NCBI GenBank assembly: GCA_021816505.1
Contig: JAKAXS010000126.1
Span: 1 to 7,387 of the forward strand
DNA length: 7,387 bases
DNA from: Pseudomonadota bacterium
Lineage (GTDB): Bacteria > Pseudomonadota > Alphaproteobacteria > Rhizobiales > Hyphomicrobiaceae
Reading direction: 5' to 3'
This document shows positions 1-5,962 of this stretch, one piece after another (the first letter of the stretch is position 1; each line of letters opens with the position of its first letter). The notes beneath the pieces were generated by a model, which searched no databases, was not told where the DNA came from, and was given only the letters and a program-made list of their open reading frames with translations. The translations under genes were made by a program, and so were the position numbers.

Positions 1-2
1 TC

Positions 3-425
3 TTTTCGGGCTGTCCGCGCAACTGCGCGGAGGCGACATGCAAGGACGTCGGCGTGATCTGCGTCGACAGTGGCTACGAGATCCATTTCGCGGGCGCGGC
101 AGGCCTCGACATCAAGGGCACGGAGGTCCTGGGCCTGGTCAAGACCGAGGACGAGGCGCTCCAGGTTATCGTTGCCTTGACGCAGATGTACCGCGAGCAG
201 GCGCGCTACCTGGAGCGCATCTACAAATGGACCAAGCGTGTGGGCATTGCCGAGATCCGCAAGCAGGTTCTCGACGACGTCGAGAGGCGCCAAGGCTTCT
301 ACGACCGCTTCGTCTATTCGCAATCCTTTGCGCAGGTCGATCCCTGGTCGGAGCGCGTCTCCGGCAAGGACAAGCACGAGTTCAAGCCGATGGCGACCAT
401 CGGCATGGCTGAAGCGGCGGAGTGA
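3..425 (+). CDS. nirB: Nitrite reductase large subunit NirB, C-terminal part (5' end outside window)
   Basis: Partial gene: the frame is open from the window edge, so only the last 140 residues are seen; complete NirB proteins are usually above 800 residues. NirB is the cytoplasmic NAD(P)H-dependent assimilatory nitrite reductase subunit that carries FAD, a [4Fe-4S] cluster and siroheme and reduces nitrite to ammonium. The fragment opens with GCPRNCAEA, whose C-x3-C pair (fragment residues 4 and 8) is the second half of the siroheme/[4Fe-4S] ligand set of the sulfite/nitrite reductase superfamily. It continues with the typical NirB tail (TEDEAL, then a helical stretch with RYLERIYKW and a final FYDRF region). 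It is followed directly by nirD and nasA, which supports assimilatory nitrite reduction. The FAD/NADH domains and first cysteine pair lie upstream. Identification is firm; the N-terminus cannot be judged. Confidence 0.95.
   Translation, partial: FSGCPRNCAEATCKDVGVICVDSGYEIHFAGAAGLDIKGTEVLGLVKTEDEALQVIVALTQMYREQARYLERIYKWTKRVGIAEIRKQVLDDVERRQGFYDRFVYSQSFAQVDPWSERVSGKDKHEFKPMATIGMAEAAE
419..422 (+). promoter_or_regulatory. Ribosome binding site deciding the nirD start
   Basis: GGAG lies 8 bases before the ATG at 431, overlapping the end of nirB. The alternative GTG at 422, which would overlap the nirB stop by 4 bases, has no comparable Shine-Dalgarno sequence at a proper distance. ATG 431 is therefore preferred. 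Confidence 0.6.
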
Positions 426-430
426 GCAAC

Positions 431-760
431 ATGACCTGGACGGCAATCGGCTCGATCACCGACATTCCGCGGCGCGGCGCACGCTGCGTAAACACGCCGA
501 TGGGCAAGATCGGCGTGTTCCGCACCGCCGACGATAAGGTCTACGCCATCGAGGATCATTGCCCGCACAAAGGCGGACCGCTCACGCAAGGGATTGTGCA
601 CGGCGCGGCCGTCACGTGCCCACTCCACAACTGGGTGATTTCGCTCGAAACCGGCGCCGCACTCGGCGCCGACCAGGGCGCCGTGCGCACGATCCCGGTC
701 AAGATCGACGGCGATCAGTTGTTCCTTGCTCTCGATGAGCTGGCAACCAAGGCGGCATAG
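431..760 (+). CDS. nirD: Nitrite reductase small subunit NirD (Rieske [2Fe-2S] protein)
   Basis: This is the small subunit of NAD(P)H nitrite reductase, partner of NirB in the cytoplasm. From ATG 431 it is 109 residues, the usual size for stand-alone NirD. It is a single Rieske-fold domain with both halves of the cluster motif: CPHKGGPL (ligands C44 and H46) and CPLHNW (ligands C63 and H66). All four ligands of a [2Fe-2S] cluster are thus present. The N-terminus (WTAIGSITDIP) and the RTIPVKIDGDQLFL end are typical of the NirD family. A GTG at 422 would add three residues and overlap nirB by four bases; the ATG is preferred because GGAG stands 8 bases before it. It lies 5 bases after nirB and 10 bases before nasA, so all three are likely on one transcript. 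No regulatory signal is seen inside the operon. Confidence 0.95.
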   Translation: MTWTAIGSITDIPRRGARCVNTPMGKIGVFRTADDKVYAIEDHCPHKGGPLTQGIVHGAAVTCPLHNWVISLETGAALGADQGAVRTIPVKIDGDQLFLALDELATKAA

Positions 761-763
761 GGA
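759..763 (+). promoter_or_regulatory. Ribosome binding site of nasA
   Basis: AGGGA ends 7 bases before ATG 771 and overlaps the nirD stop codon. It supports ATG 771 over the in-frame TTG at 726, which would run 35 bases into nirD and add 15 residues unlike the family. Confidence 0.6.
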
Positions 764-770
764 CCAACGG

Positions 771-3425
771 ATGCAGCCGCCCAAGGTCGTAAAAACCACC
801 TGCCCGTACTGCGGCGTGGGATGCGGCGTACTCGCCGAAGTCGCTACGGATGGAAAGGTTTCCGTCCGCGGCGATCCGGACCACCCAGCGAACTTCGGCC
901 GCCTGTGTTCTAAGGGCTCAGCCCTTGCCGAAACGATCGATCTCGACGGCCGCCTGCTCAATCCAGTCGTTCACGGCCGCAACGTCAGCTGGGATCGCGC
1001 ACTTGATCTGGTCGCCGCCACGTTCCAGCGCACCATCGCCGAGCACGGACCGGACTCCGTGGCGTTCTACGTGTCGGGCCAGCTTCTGACCGAGGACTAC
1101 TACGTCGCCAACAAGCTGATGAAAGGCTTCATCGGTTCCGCCAACATCGACACCAATTCGCGGCTGTGCATGGCGTCATCCGTCGCCGGCCATCGCCGCG
1201 CGTTCGGTTCCGATACGGTGCCGGGTTGCTATGAAGATCTGGAACTCGCCGATCTGATCGTGCTTGTCGGCTCAAATCTCGCGTGGTGCCATCCGGTCGT
1301 CTATCAACGGATCGCGGCTGCGAAAGAGAAGCGCTCTCACATGAAGATCGTGCTGGTCGATCCGCGCCGCACGATGACGGCGGACATCGCCGATCTGCAC
1401 CTCGCCATCAAGCCCGACGGAGACACCGCCCTGTTTGCGGGTCTCCTGAACTTTATCGATCAAACCGGTGCGATCGACCGAGCCTACATCGACGCGCACA
1501 CCAGTGGTTTCGACGACGCCCTTGCCGCATCGCGCCTTTCCACTCAGGAGCTTGAGCGCCAGACCGGTCTCGACGCGGAGACGCTGCAACGCTTCTACCA
1601 ACTGTTTGTCGCCAACGAGAAAACAGTCACCGTGTTCAGCCAAGGGGTGAACCAATCGTCTTGCGGCACGGACAAGGTCAACGCGATCATCAACTGCCAT
1701 CTCGCAACGGGACGCATCGGCAAGCCTGGATGCGGACCGTTCTCGATCACCGGTCAACCCAATGCCATGGGCGGTCGCGAAGTCGGCGGTCTCGCCAACA
1801 TGCTGGCCGCTCACATGGAGATCGAGAACCCTACACACCGCGACCGCGTGCAGCGCTTCTGGCGCGCGCCGCACGTGGCTGAGCGCCCCGGACTGAAGGC
1901 GGTCGACATGTTTCGCGCCGTTGCGGACGGTCGCATCAAAGCGCTGTGGATCATGGCAACGAACCCCGCCGTGTCCATGCCCGATGCAGATCGCGTCGAA
2001 GCAGCGCTTCAAATGTGCCCATTCGTCGTCGTGTCGGACGTGATCGCTGAGACCGATACGATGCGCCACGCCCACGTGCGCTTCCCCGCAACGGCATGGG
2101 GTGAGAAGGACGGCACGGTCACCAACTCGGAACGGCGGATTTCACGGCAACGGCCATTTCTTTCCGCTCCCGGCGGTGCGAAGCCCGACTGGTGGATCAT
2201 GTCGGAAGTCGCCACGCGAATGGGCCACGCGGAAGCCTTCGCGTACGACGGCCCGGCAGAAATATTTGCCGAGCATGCCGCCCTCTCCGGCTTCGAGAAC
2301 GAGGGAACGCGCGACTTCGACATTGGCGCGCTGACCGATGTCACGCACGCTGCGTACGACGACCTGGCTCCGTTTCAGTGGCCCAAGCCAGCGGCCATCG
2401 GCGCGCATCGAGCGCGCGTCTTCTCGGACGGGCGCTTCTACACGCCCGACGGCAAGGCGCGCTTCATCGCCGTCAAGCCAGCAGCGCCAGAGCGGACGTC
2501 AGGCGCATTTCCGTTCGTGCTGAACACCGGCCTCGTCCGCGATCATTGGCACACGATGACTCGCACAGCCAAGAGCCCGCGGTTGTCGCAACACTTGGCG
2601 GAACCCTTCGTCGAAATCCATGCGGCGGATGCCGGCCGGCTGGGGATCGCAGATGCGGACATCGTGCGTGTTGAAACCGCGCACGGCGCGATCCTCGTGC
2701 GCGCTCTCCGGTCCAATCGCGCGCGCCCCGGCTCCGTTTTCATCCCGATGCATTGGTCGGATCAGTTTGCGTCATCGGCTCGCGTCGACACGTTGATACC
2801 GTCGTTGACGGACCCGATATCCGGCCAGCCGGCATCGAAGAATGCCGCAGTTCGCCTGGAGCGGTTCGCGGCACAGAAATTTGGCTTCGCTGTCCTGAAA
2901 TCGAAGCCGCGGGCGTTCGGCGCCGATTATTGGGCGCTGGCCAAGTGCGACGGCGGCTGGCGCGTAGAACTGGCGTTCGGAAAAAACGCGCCCGATTGGC
3001 GCCAAGTCGCGATGGATTTGTTCGCAGTACAGGCTAACGCCGACATCAGCGCGTACCATGACCTCGAATCCGGCCAACACCGCTTCGCCTGTTTCGACGG
3101 CGCAACCCTCGTAGGGGCGCTCTATCTCGCGCCCGAACCGGTTTCGGTTTCGCGGCAATGGGCCGTTTCCCAGTTGAGCGACGTGATGACCGGCCGATCG
3201 CGGCTTGGCGTCATCGCCGGGCGCCCGCACAAGGGCGGCTCCGATCGCGGCGCGATCGTGTGCTCCTGCTTGAACGTCGGTACTAACGACATCGCAAGCG
3301 CTGTATCACGTGGCTGCATGACAGTCAGCGCTATCGGAGAGGCAACCGGTGCAGGAACCAACTGCGGTTCCTGCCGCTCGGAGATCAAGGCGCATATTGG
3401 AGCAATGCCCTCTGCTGCGGAGTGA
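771..3425 (+). CDS. nasA: Assimilatory nitrate reductase catalytic subunit NasA with C-terminal BFD [2Fe-2S] domain
   Basis: Cytoplasmic molybdenum enzyme reducing nitrate to nitrite, the first step of nitrate assimilation; the product passes to NirBD. The start is ATG 771 (884 residues, normal for the long NasA type), placed just before the N-terminal cluster motif. Seen in order: a [4Fe-4S] motif C11-x2-C14-x3-C18 with C46; a NapA/NasA-like RLCMAS motif whose C133 is the expected Mo ligand; the molybdopterin oxidoreductase core with DPRRT near 197 and GQPNAMGGREVGG near 328; the dinucleotide-binding domain beginning near NTGLVRDHWH (585); and a terminal BFD-like [2Fe-2S] domain with C831-x-C833 and C865-x2-C868. 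No twin-arginine signal is visible, which argues against periplasmic NapA. The BFD domain is known from Klebsiella-type NasA and probably receives electrons from a flavoprotein or ferredoxin partner not in this window. The frame is intact. No siroheme synthase gene follows, although one often does in relatives. Confidence 0.97.
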   Translation: MQPPKVVKTTCPYCGVGCGVLAEVATDGKVSVRGDPDHPANFGRLCSKGSALAETIDLDGRLLNPVVHGRNVSWDRALDLVAATFQRTIAEHGPDSVAFYVSGQLLTEDYYVANKLMKGFIGSANIDTNSRLCMASSVAGHRRAFGSDTVPGCYEDLELADLIVLVGSNLAWCHPVVYQRIAAAKEKRSHMKIVLVDPRRTMTADIADLHLAIKPDGDTALFAGLLNFIDQTGAIDRAYIDAHTSGFDDALAASRLSTQELERQTGLDAETLQRFYQLFVANEKTVTVFSQGVNQSSCGTDKVNAIINCHLATGRIGKPGCGPFSITGQPNAMGGREVGGLANMLAAHMEIENPTHRDRVQRFWRAPHVAERPGLKAVDMFRAVADGRIKALWIMATNPAVSMPDADRVEAALQMCPFVVVSDVIAETDTMRHAHVRFPATAWGEKDGTVTNSERRISRQRPFLSAPGGAKPDWWIMSEVATRMGHAEAFAYDGPAEIFAEHAALSGFENEGTRDFDIGALTDVTHAAYDDLAPFQWPKPAAIGAHRARVFSDGRFYTPDGKARFIAVKPAAPERTSGAFPFVLNTGLVRDHWHTMTRTAKSPRLSQHLAEPFVEIHAADAGRLGIADADIVRVETAHGAILVRALRSNRARPGSVFIPMHWSDQFASSARVDTLIPSLTDPISGQPASKNAAVRLERFAAQKFGFAVLKSKPRAFGADYWALAKCDGGWRVELAFGKNAPDWRQVAMDLFAVQANADISAYHDLESGQHRFACFDGATLVGALYLAPEPVSVSRQWAVSQLSDVMTGRSRLGVIAGRPHKGGSDRGAIVCSCLNVGTNDIASAVSRGCMTVSAIGEATGAGTNCGSCRSEIKAHIGAMPSAAE

Positions 3426-3595
3426 CGGTGCCGCCAAGTGTCAGCGCAGCGGGGCTGGAGGTCCGGTGAGAGCCAGCAACGGAACTGGATTGTCCAACCA
3501 CTCATGTCGGGTTTCTCGGCAAAGCGGACATCGTGCACCTCACAGAAGCTAGCTTCGGCGGCTCGGGGACTACTCGCGGCACGGTGAGCCATCCC
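3426..3595. other. Non-coding junction between nasA and the accessory region
   Basis: 170 bases with no convincing gene. The only notable structure is the hairpin at 3505-3530; weaker arms GCTGG/CCAGC and GGCTC/GAGCC have long loops and no U-tract. A clear Rho-independent terminator for either converging gene is not seen. Confidence 0.5.
3505..3530. repeat. Imperfect hairpin resembling a dispersed rhizobial repeat
   Basis: TGTCGGGTTT and AAAGCGGACA form 10-base arms, 8 of 10 complementary, around a 6-base loop (CTCGGC). It lies in the non-coding gap between the converging nasA and lipoprotein genes. Conceptual translation of the plus strand gives MSGFSAKRTS, which resembles the MSAFG-KRTS-like peptides that recur as spurious ORFs in Bradyrhizobiaceae genomes. 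I recall that pattern but cannot check it here. There is no T-run on either side, so a simple intrinsic terminator is not supported. Confidence 0.35.
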
Positions 3596-3997
3596 TTAGC
3601 GTGCGGGCGGCAAACTGCTCGTGACAAGCGCTGACCCGGTGCACTCGTACTTGAATTCCCACGATGGCTCGATAATGAGGTAGCCATCCTTGATTGTGCA
3701 GCTGCGACCCGTCTTGGCGATGAACGCCTGAGCCGCCTGCTCGTAAAGCGGCTTTGGCGCGGCCGTCACCGTCGGGTTCAGCATCAGGCCGCCGAAAAAG
3801 CCCTGGGCGGCGGCGCTGCCTGGGTTGCGTTGGACCAGCATTTTACCTTCGGCCGGCTTGTCGAAGATCCACCAGTTGTCAGCCGACGTCGACACCGTAT
3901 CGGGCATCGCGGTCGCGGAATAATTGTCGAGGAGATAGCTCTGGCCGGCACAGCCCGAGCAAAATGCGGCTATGAGCAACAGCAGAATCGATTTCAT
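3596..3997 (-). CDS. Small putative lipoprotein of unknown function
   Basis: A 133-residue protein whose family I do not recognise. The N-terminus is a short lipoprotein-type signal: MKS, a hydrophobic core of about nine residues, then FCSGCAG, where C16 would be the lipidated cysteine. The lipobox is imperfect (Cys rather than Leu at -3), so an ordinary signal peptide is possible. The mature part has a WW pair near residue 41, a glycine-rich FFGGL stretch, and two cysteines near the C-terminus (in RSC and YEC), possibly a disulfide if exported. The start is ATG at 3997 because it opens the signal sequence and has a G-run (GGGGG, 4002-4006) just before it; the longer frame to 4138 adds residues that do not look like a protein. 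It converges with nasA and runs the same way as the regulator upstream, 112 bases away. Probably exported to the envelope; function unknown. Confidence 0.7.
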   Translation of the reverse strand: MKSILLLLIAAFCSGCAGQSYLLDNYSATAMPDTVSTSADNWWIFDKPAEGKMLVQRNPGSAAAQGFFGGLMLNPTVTAAPKPLYEQAAQAFIAKTGRSCTIKDGYLIIEPSWEFKYECTGSALVTSSLPPAR

Positions 3998-4023
3998 CAA
4001 ACCCCCAAAGTAATGCGCGACAG

Positions 4024-4048
4024 TTGACGGAGCGATGCTCGCCGTCAA
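4024..4048. other. Strong hairpin between regulator and lipoprotein genes
   Basis: TTGACGG (4024-4030) and CCGTCAA (4042-4048) are perfect 7-base arms. The pairing can continue inward (GAGC/GCTC, with a 2-base bulge) around a GAT loop. It stands about 60 bases after the regulator stop and about 27 bases before the lipoprotein start on the minus strand. No T-run follows, so it could be an mRNA structure, a protein-binding palindrome or a weak terminator. Confidence 0.4.
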
Positions 4049-4109
4049 TGCGGCCGGGGGCAGTATCACCAACTTCCGAAACGAGGACGCACTCAACAGC
4101 TTAGTGCCT

Positions 4110-4379
4110 TCAGGTCTTCCAGCGCACGCCCGCACCATGTGCTTTGGTCGCGTCGGTCATCTCTACGCCAGCTACACGGAGGGCGTGGACGATCCGGTCC
4201 CACACTGCGGACGAGACATGGCCCTCGCGCCTTGTTGCTGAGACGCTAATCTTGCCGCCGATCTCAAGTCGATGAACCGTTCGGATCGTGACGCCGGCGG
4301 CCTCGGCAAGCTCTGCAACAGTGAGATCGGCGAGAGCTCGGGCGGCTTTGAGTTGCTGGCCATGGAACGTGTCGGTCAT
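4110..4379 (-). CDS. XRE/Cro-type helix-turn-helix transcriptional regulator
   Basis: An 89-residue DNA-binding protein. The HTH covers roughly residues 8-40: LKAARALADLTVAELAEAAG, then IRTVHRLE as the recognition helix with the usual closing RLE. The C-terminal part (IVHALRVAGVEM ... GAGVRWK) matches the small rhizobial XRE proteins that end in an AGVEF ... G-GVRL pattern, so the family is clear though the exact protein is not. The start is ATG 4379, with a weak GGA before it; a TTG at 4415 would add 12 residues but has no Shine-Dalgarno and lies very close to the predicted transcription start. The gene is divergent from the integrase, and its predicted promoter overlaps the integrase promoter across a palindrome. 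The likely job is repression of the integrase and of itself, as in phage and integrative-element switches. That is inference from position. It could also be one half of a toxin-antitoxin pair, but no toxin gene is adjacent. Confidence 0.85.
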   Translation of the reverse strand: MTDTFHGQQLKAARALADLTVAELAEAAGVTIRTVHRLEIGGKISVSATRREGHVSSAVWDRIVHALRVAGVEMTDATKAHGAGVRWKT

Positions 4380-4423
4380 GAGTCCATGCAACTCTAGTAA
4401 CGTGTCGGGGAGCAAGTCGGGTC

Positions 4424-4453
4424 TTGCTAAGGGATATGATATATCCCTATATT
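4424..4453 (+). promoter_or_regulatory. Predicted sigma-70 promoter of the integrase
   Basis: TTGCTA (4424-4429, 4/6 to consensus) and TATATT (4448-4453, 5/6) are separated by 18 bases. The spacer contains the 17-base palindrome 4431-4447. The predicted start near 4460 leaves a leader of about 39 bases before ATG 4499. Confidence 0.45.
4431..4447. promoter_or_regulatory. Candidate operator: perfect palindrome shared by both divergent promoters
   Basis: GGGATATGATATATCCC consists of perfect 7-base arms around a 3-base centre. It fills the -35/-10 spacer of the integrase promoter and covers the -10 of the regulator promoter. A dimeric XRE protein bound here could block both. The binding itself is inferred. 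Confidence 0.5.
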
Positions 4454-4464
4454 AGGCATGACAA
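4436..4464 (-). promoter_or_regulatory. Predicted sigma-70 promoter of the XRE regulator
   Basis: On the minus strand, TTGTCA (4464-4459, 5/6 to TTGACA) and TATCAT (4441-4436, 5/6 to TATAAT) are 17 bases apart. Transcription would begin near 4429, about 50 bases before ATG 4379. The -10 box lies inside the 4431-4447 palindrome. Confidence 0.5.
4446..4456. promoter_or_regulatory. Second short palindrome CCTA-TAT-TAGG over the integrase -10
   Basis: CCTATATTAGG has 4-base arms around TAT and contains the predicted integrase -10 box. A related sequence recurs at 4481-4490. It is short enough that chance in this AT-rich gap cannot be excluded. Confidence 0.3.
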
Positions 4465-4480
4465 TAGTTGTTTATCGCTA

Positions 4481-4490
4481 CCTATTTAGG
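4481..4490. promoter_or_regulatory. Third short palindrome CCTA-TT-TAGG overlapping the integrase ribosome binding site
   Basis: CCTATTTAGG shares its arms with 4446-4456 but has a 2-base centre. Its right arm supplies part of the Shine-Dalgarno sequence AGGGA (4488-4492), which stands 6 bases before ATG 4499. Binding here would affect initiation of the integrase. Confidence 0.3.
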
Positions 4491-4498
4491 GAAATGAC

Positions 4499-5674
4499 AT
4501 GGGGGCAATCATTGAGGCCGCGGCGCTAGCGCTACCGTCCGGGCAGGTTGCCCTTTCGGAAGCCGCTCGCGACTTCGCGAAGGCGTCACTAGCCAAAAAC
4601 ACGCGGAGGGCTTACGCAGCCCAGTGGAAATTGTGGGAAGAGCATTGCGAGGCGACCGCTCAGATATCTATTCCTGCAAACGCCACGGCGGTAGCCAACT
4701 GGATCTCGCTGCGGGCTACAAGCGGGCAGAGCGCCGGGAAACGCGGTCGTGACGGCGCCGCCGGTCAGGCCATTGCTACACTTCGCACGGCTGTGGCTGC
4801 CATAAAGGCGATCCACGAGGCGCATGGCCTGCGGTTCGATGCAGGCGCTGCTGACCTGCGTATGACGCTCAAGGGCATTCAGCGAGAGCGCGCCGAGAAA
4901 ATCGCCAAGGCCGCACCCCTGCGCGCTGACCTCCTGCTCGAAGTAATTGCGGGCATGGGCAACTCTCCATTAGAAACGCGAGACGCAGCGCTACTGGCAC
5001 TGGGCTACTGCTTCGCGCGCAGGCGGTCCGAGTTAGCTGGGTTGGATCTTGATCGGCTCGGCGAGGGCGATGGCATCCTGTCGAGCGACGCTCGATGTCT
5101 TGCAATCACACTTGTGCGGCACAAGACGCAGTCGGGCGAGCCGCTACTGACGACCGCTCCTCGCGACTGCAACGAGGTTGCCGTACGTGCCATTGAAACG
5201 TGGGTTGCTCTTGCGCGGGTTCAGCCAGGCGAACCGGTCCTTCGCCGGGTGCTAAAGGGCGGCAAGATTATCGCGAGCCGTCTGAACGCGCAGAGTGTGA
5301 CCGGTATCATCCAACGCCGCATTTCAGAGCACTTTGAACGTCGAGGCGTGCCGACGGAGATTGCGCAGCGTGAGGCTATCCAATTCAGCGGACACTCGCT
5401 GAGGCATGGTTTTGTGACCACCGCTGCCGAGGCTGGAGCGAGTGTCCAGGCCATCATGAGTGTGACGGGGCACAGATCTGCGCCGGTTGTGATGGGGTAC
5501 ATCAACCAAGCGGAAAAGAACCGGATCAGCCCGCACAGGATAATGGGCGTTGGGCTCGCATGCTTGCCCGCAACCATGGACCATACTGCCGAACCCGGCA
5601 GAGCCGAACAGCGCGACAGCGTTTGTGACCGTGACGCTGGATCCCACGCGGCTCGTGCAAGACCTCGACTATGA
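4499..5674 (+). CDS. Tyrosine recombinase / phage-type site-specific integrase
   Basis: A 391-residue DNA recombinase that cuts and rejoins DNA through a covalent 3'-phosphotyrosine. The N-terminal SAM-like core-binding domain covers about residues 20-130 (LAKNTRRAYAAQWKLWEEHC is characteristic). The catalytic domain, about 140-345, has the full set: R175 in RRRSEL, K209 in RHKTQ, H299-x-x-R302 in HSLRHG, H325 in TGHR and the nucleophile Y334 in VMGYI. ATG 4499 is supported by AGGGA six bases upstream. Family members usually end soon after the tyrosine; here 57 residues follow, and the last thirty or so (rich in Arg, Glu and Ala) overlap the opening of a decayed gene in another frame. The natural stop may therefore have been lost. 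It is divergent from the XRE regulator, as in integrative elements. It is closer to XerC/D-like phage integrases than to the long P4 type, since no arm-binding domain is visible. Likely active on catalytic residues; its target site is unknown. Confidence 0.95.
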   Translation: MGAIIEAAALALPSGQVALSEAARDFAKASLAKNTRRAYAAQWKLWEEHCEATAQISIPANATAVANWISLRATSGQSAGKRGRDGAAGQAIATLRTAVAAIKAIHEAHGLRFDAGAADLRMTLKGIQRERAEKIAKAAPLRADLLLEVIAGMGNSPLETRDAALLALGYCFARRRSELAGLDLDRLGEGDGILSSDARCLAITLVRHKTQSGEPLLTTAPRDCNEVAVRAIETWVALARVQPGEPVLRRVLKGGKIIASRLNAQSVTGIIQRRISEHFERRGVPTEIAQREAIQFSGHSLRHGFVTTAAEAGASVQAIMSVTGHRSAPVVMGYINQAEKNRISPHRIMGVGLACLPATMDHTAEPGRAEQRDSVCDRDAGSHAARARPRL

Positions 5675-5962
5675 GCACTACCGCGCCGCGCGCCGTTAGG
5701 TCCTGGAGGCTTACGGGCTCACGGAGCTTGAGCGCAATCGGGCCCTTCAAAAATCGTGGGCATCGCGACGGAGCCGCTGGCCTGGCGGGCCCGGCACGGC
5801 GGATCCGAGGACTTGGTGCATGTTGAACCCCAGCGGCGTGGGCGGGTGCGTTTCTGGCGGAGGACAACAAGCGCAATTTCAACGTCATGCAGCCGGCCAA
5901 CGAACGGCGCGTTTTCGCGATTCACGCAGACGAGTTCCCGGATTTGCCCGGGGGATGCCCTC
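5589..5962 (+). pseudogene. Decayed gene downstream of the integrase (in-frame stop plus frame changes)
   Basis: I see broken coding DNA but do not recognise the family. From 5589 one frame reads like protein (FVTVTLDPTRL, LDYEHYRAARR), meets TAG at 5697, then continues coherently (VLEAYGLTELERNRALQ) to about 5750. The TAG could be a CAG-to-TAG change. Another frame gives ATEPLAWRARHGGSEDLVHVEP (5765-5830), and a third from about 5851 gives FLAEDNKRNFNVMQPANERR then VFAIHADEFPDLPGG, ending near 5955. All have GC-rich third positions, as real genes here do. The pieces line up in order, which suggests one ancestral gene with one stop and at least two frameshifts. It begins inside the end of the integrase frame, so the two genes may once have overlapped. 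Sequencing error is a less likely explanation given several separate lesions. Confidence 0.4.

Noticed and set aside
726..770. TTG start at 726 extending nasA by 15 residues.
   Set aside because: It would overlap nirD, lacks a ribosome binding site and adds residues unlike the family; ATG 771 has a good site.
314..961. Minus-strand open frame of 215 codons antisense to nirB, nirD and nasA.
   Set aside because: All three plus-strand genes have clear motifs over the same DNA; long antisense frames are normal at high GC.
1272..2075. Minus-strand open frame of 267 codons inside nasA.
   Set aside because: It is antisense to conserved molybdopterin-domain motifs, has no recognisable domain and no ribosome binding site.
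3122..3592. Minus-strand open frame of 156 codons across the end of nasA.
   Set aside because: Most of it lies antisense to the conserved BFD domain of nasA, and it has no family features; it is a shadow of high-GC coding DNA.
3998..4138. Upstream extension of the lipoprotein frame to 4138.
   Set aside because: It would place 47 non-protein-like residues before a clear signal sequence and overlap the regulator gene.
3591..4435. A 10-base exact inverted repeat, ATCCCTTAGC at 3591-3600 and GCTAAGGGAT at 4426-4435, flanking the lipoprotein and regulator genes.
   Set aside because: Ten-base matches are expected by chance several times in a window of this size, and the pairing does not extend beyond ten bases. 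It is not good evidence of element ends.
5526..5900. Minus-strand open frame of 124 codons over the integrase end and following DNA.
   Set aside because: Composition (Arg, Ala, Pro rich) and its position antisense to protein-like plus-strand segments indicate a shadow frame.
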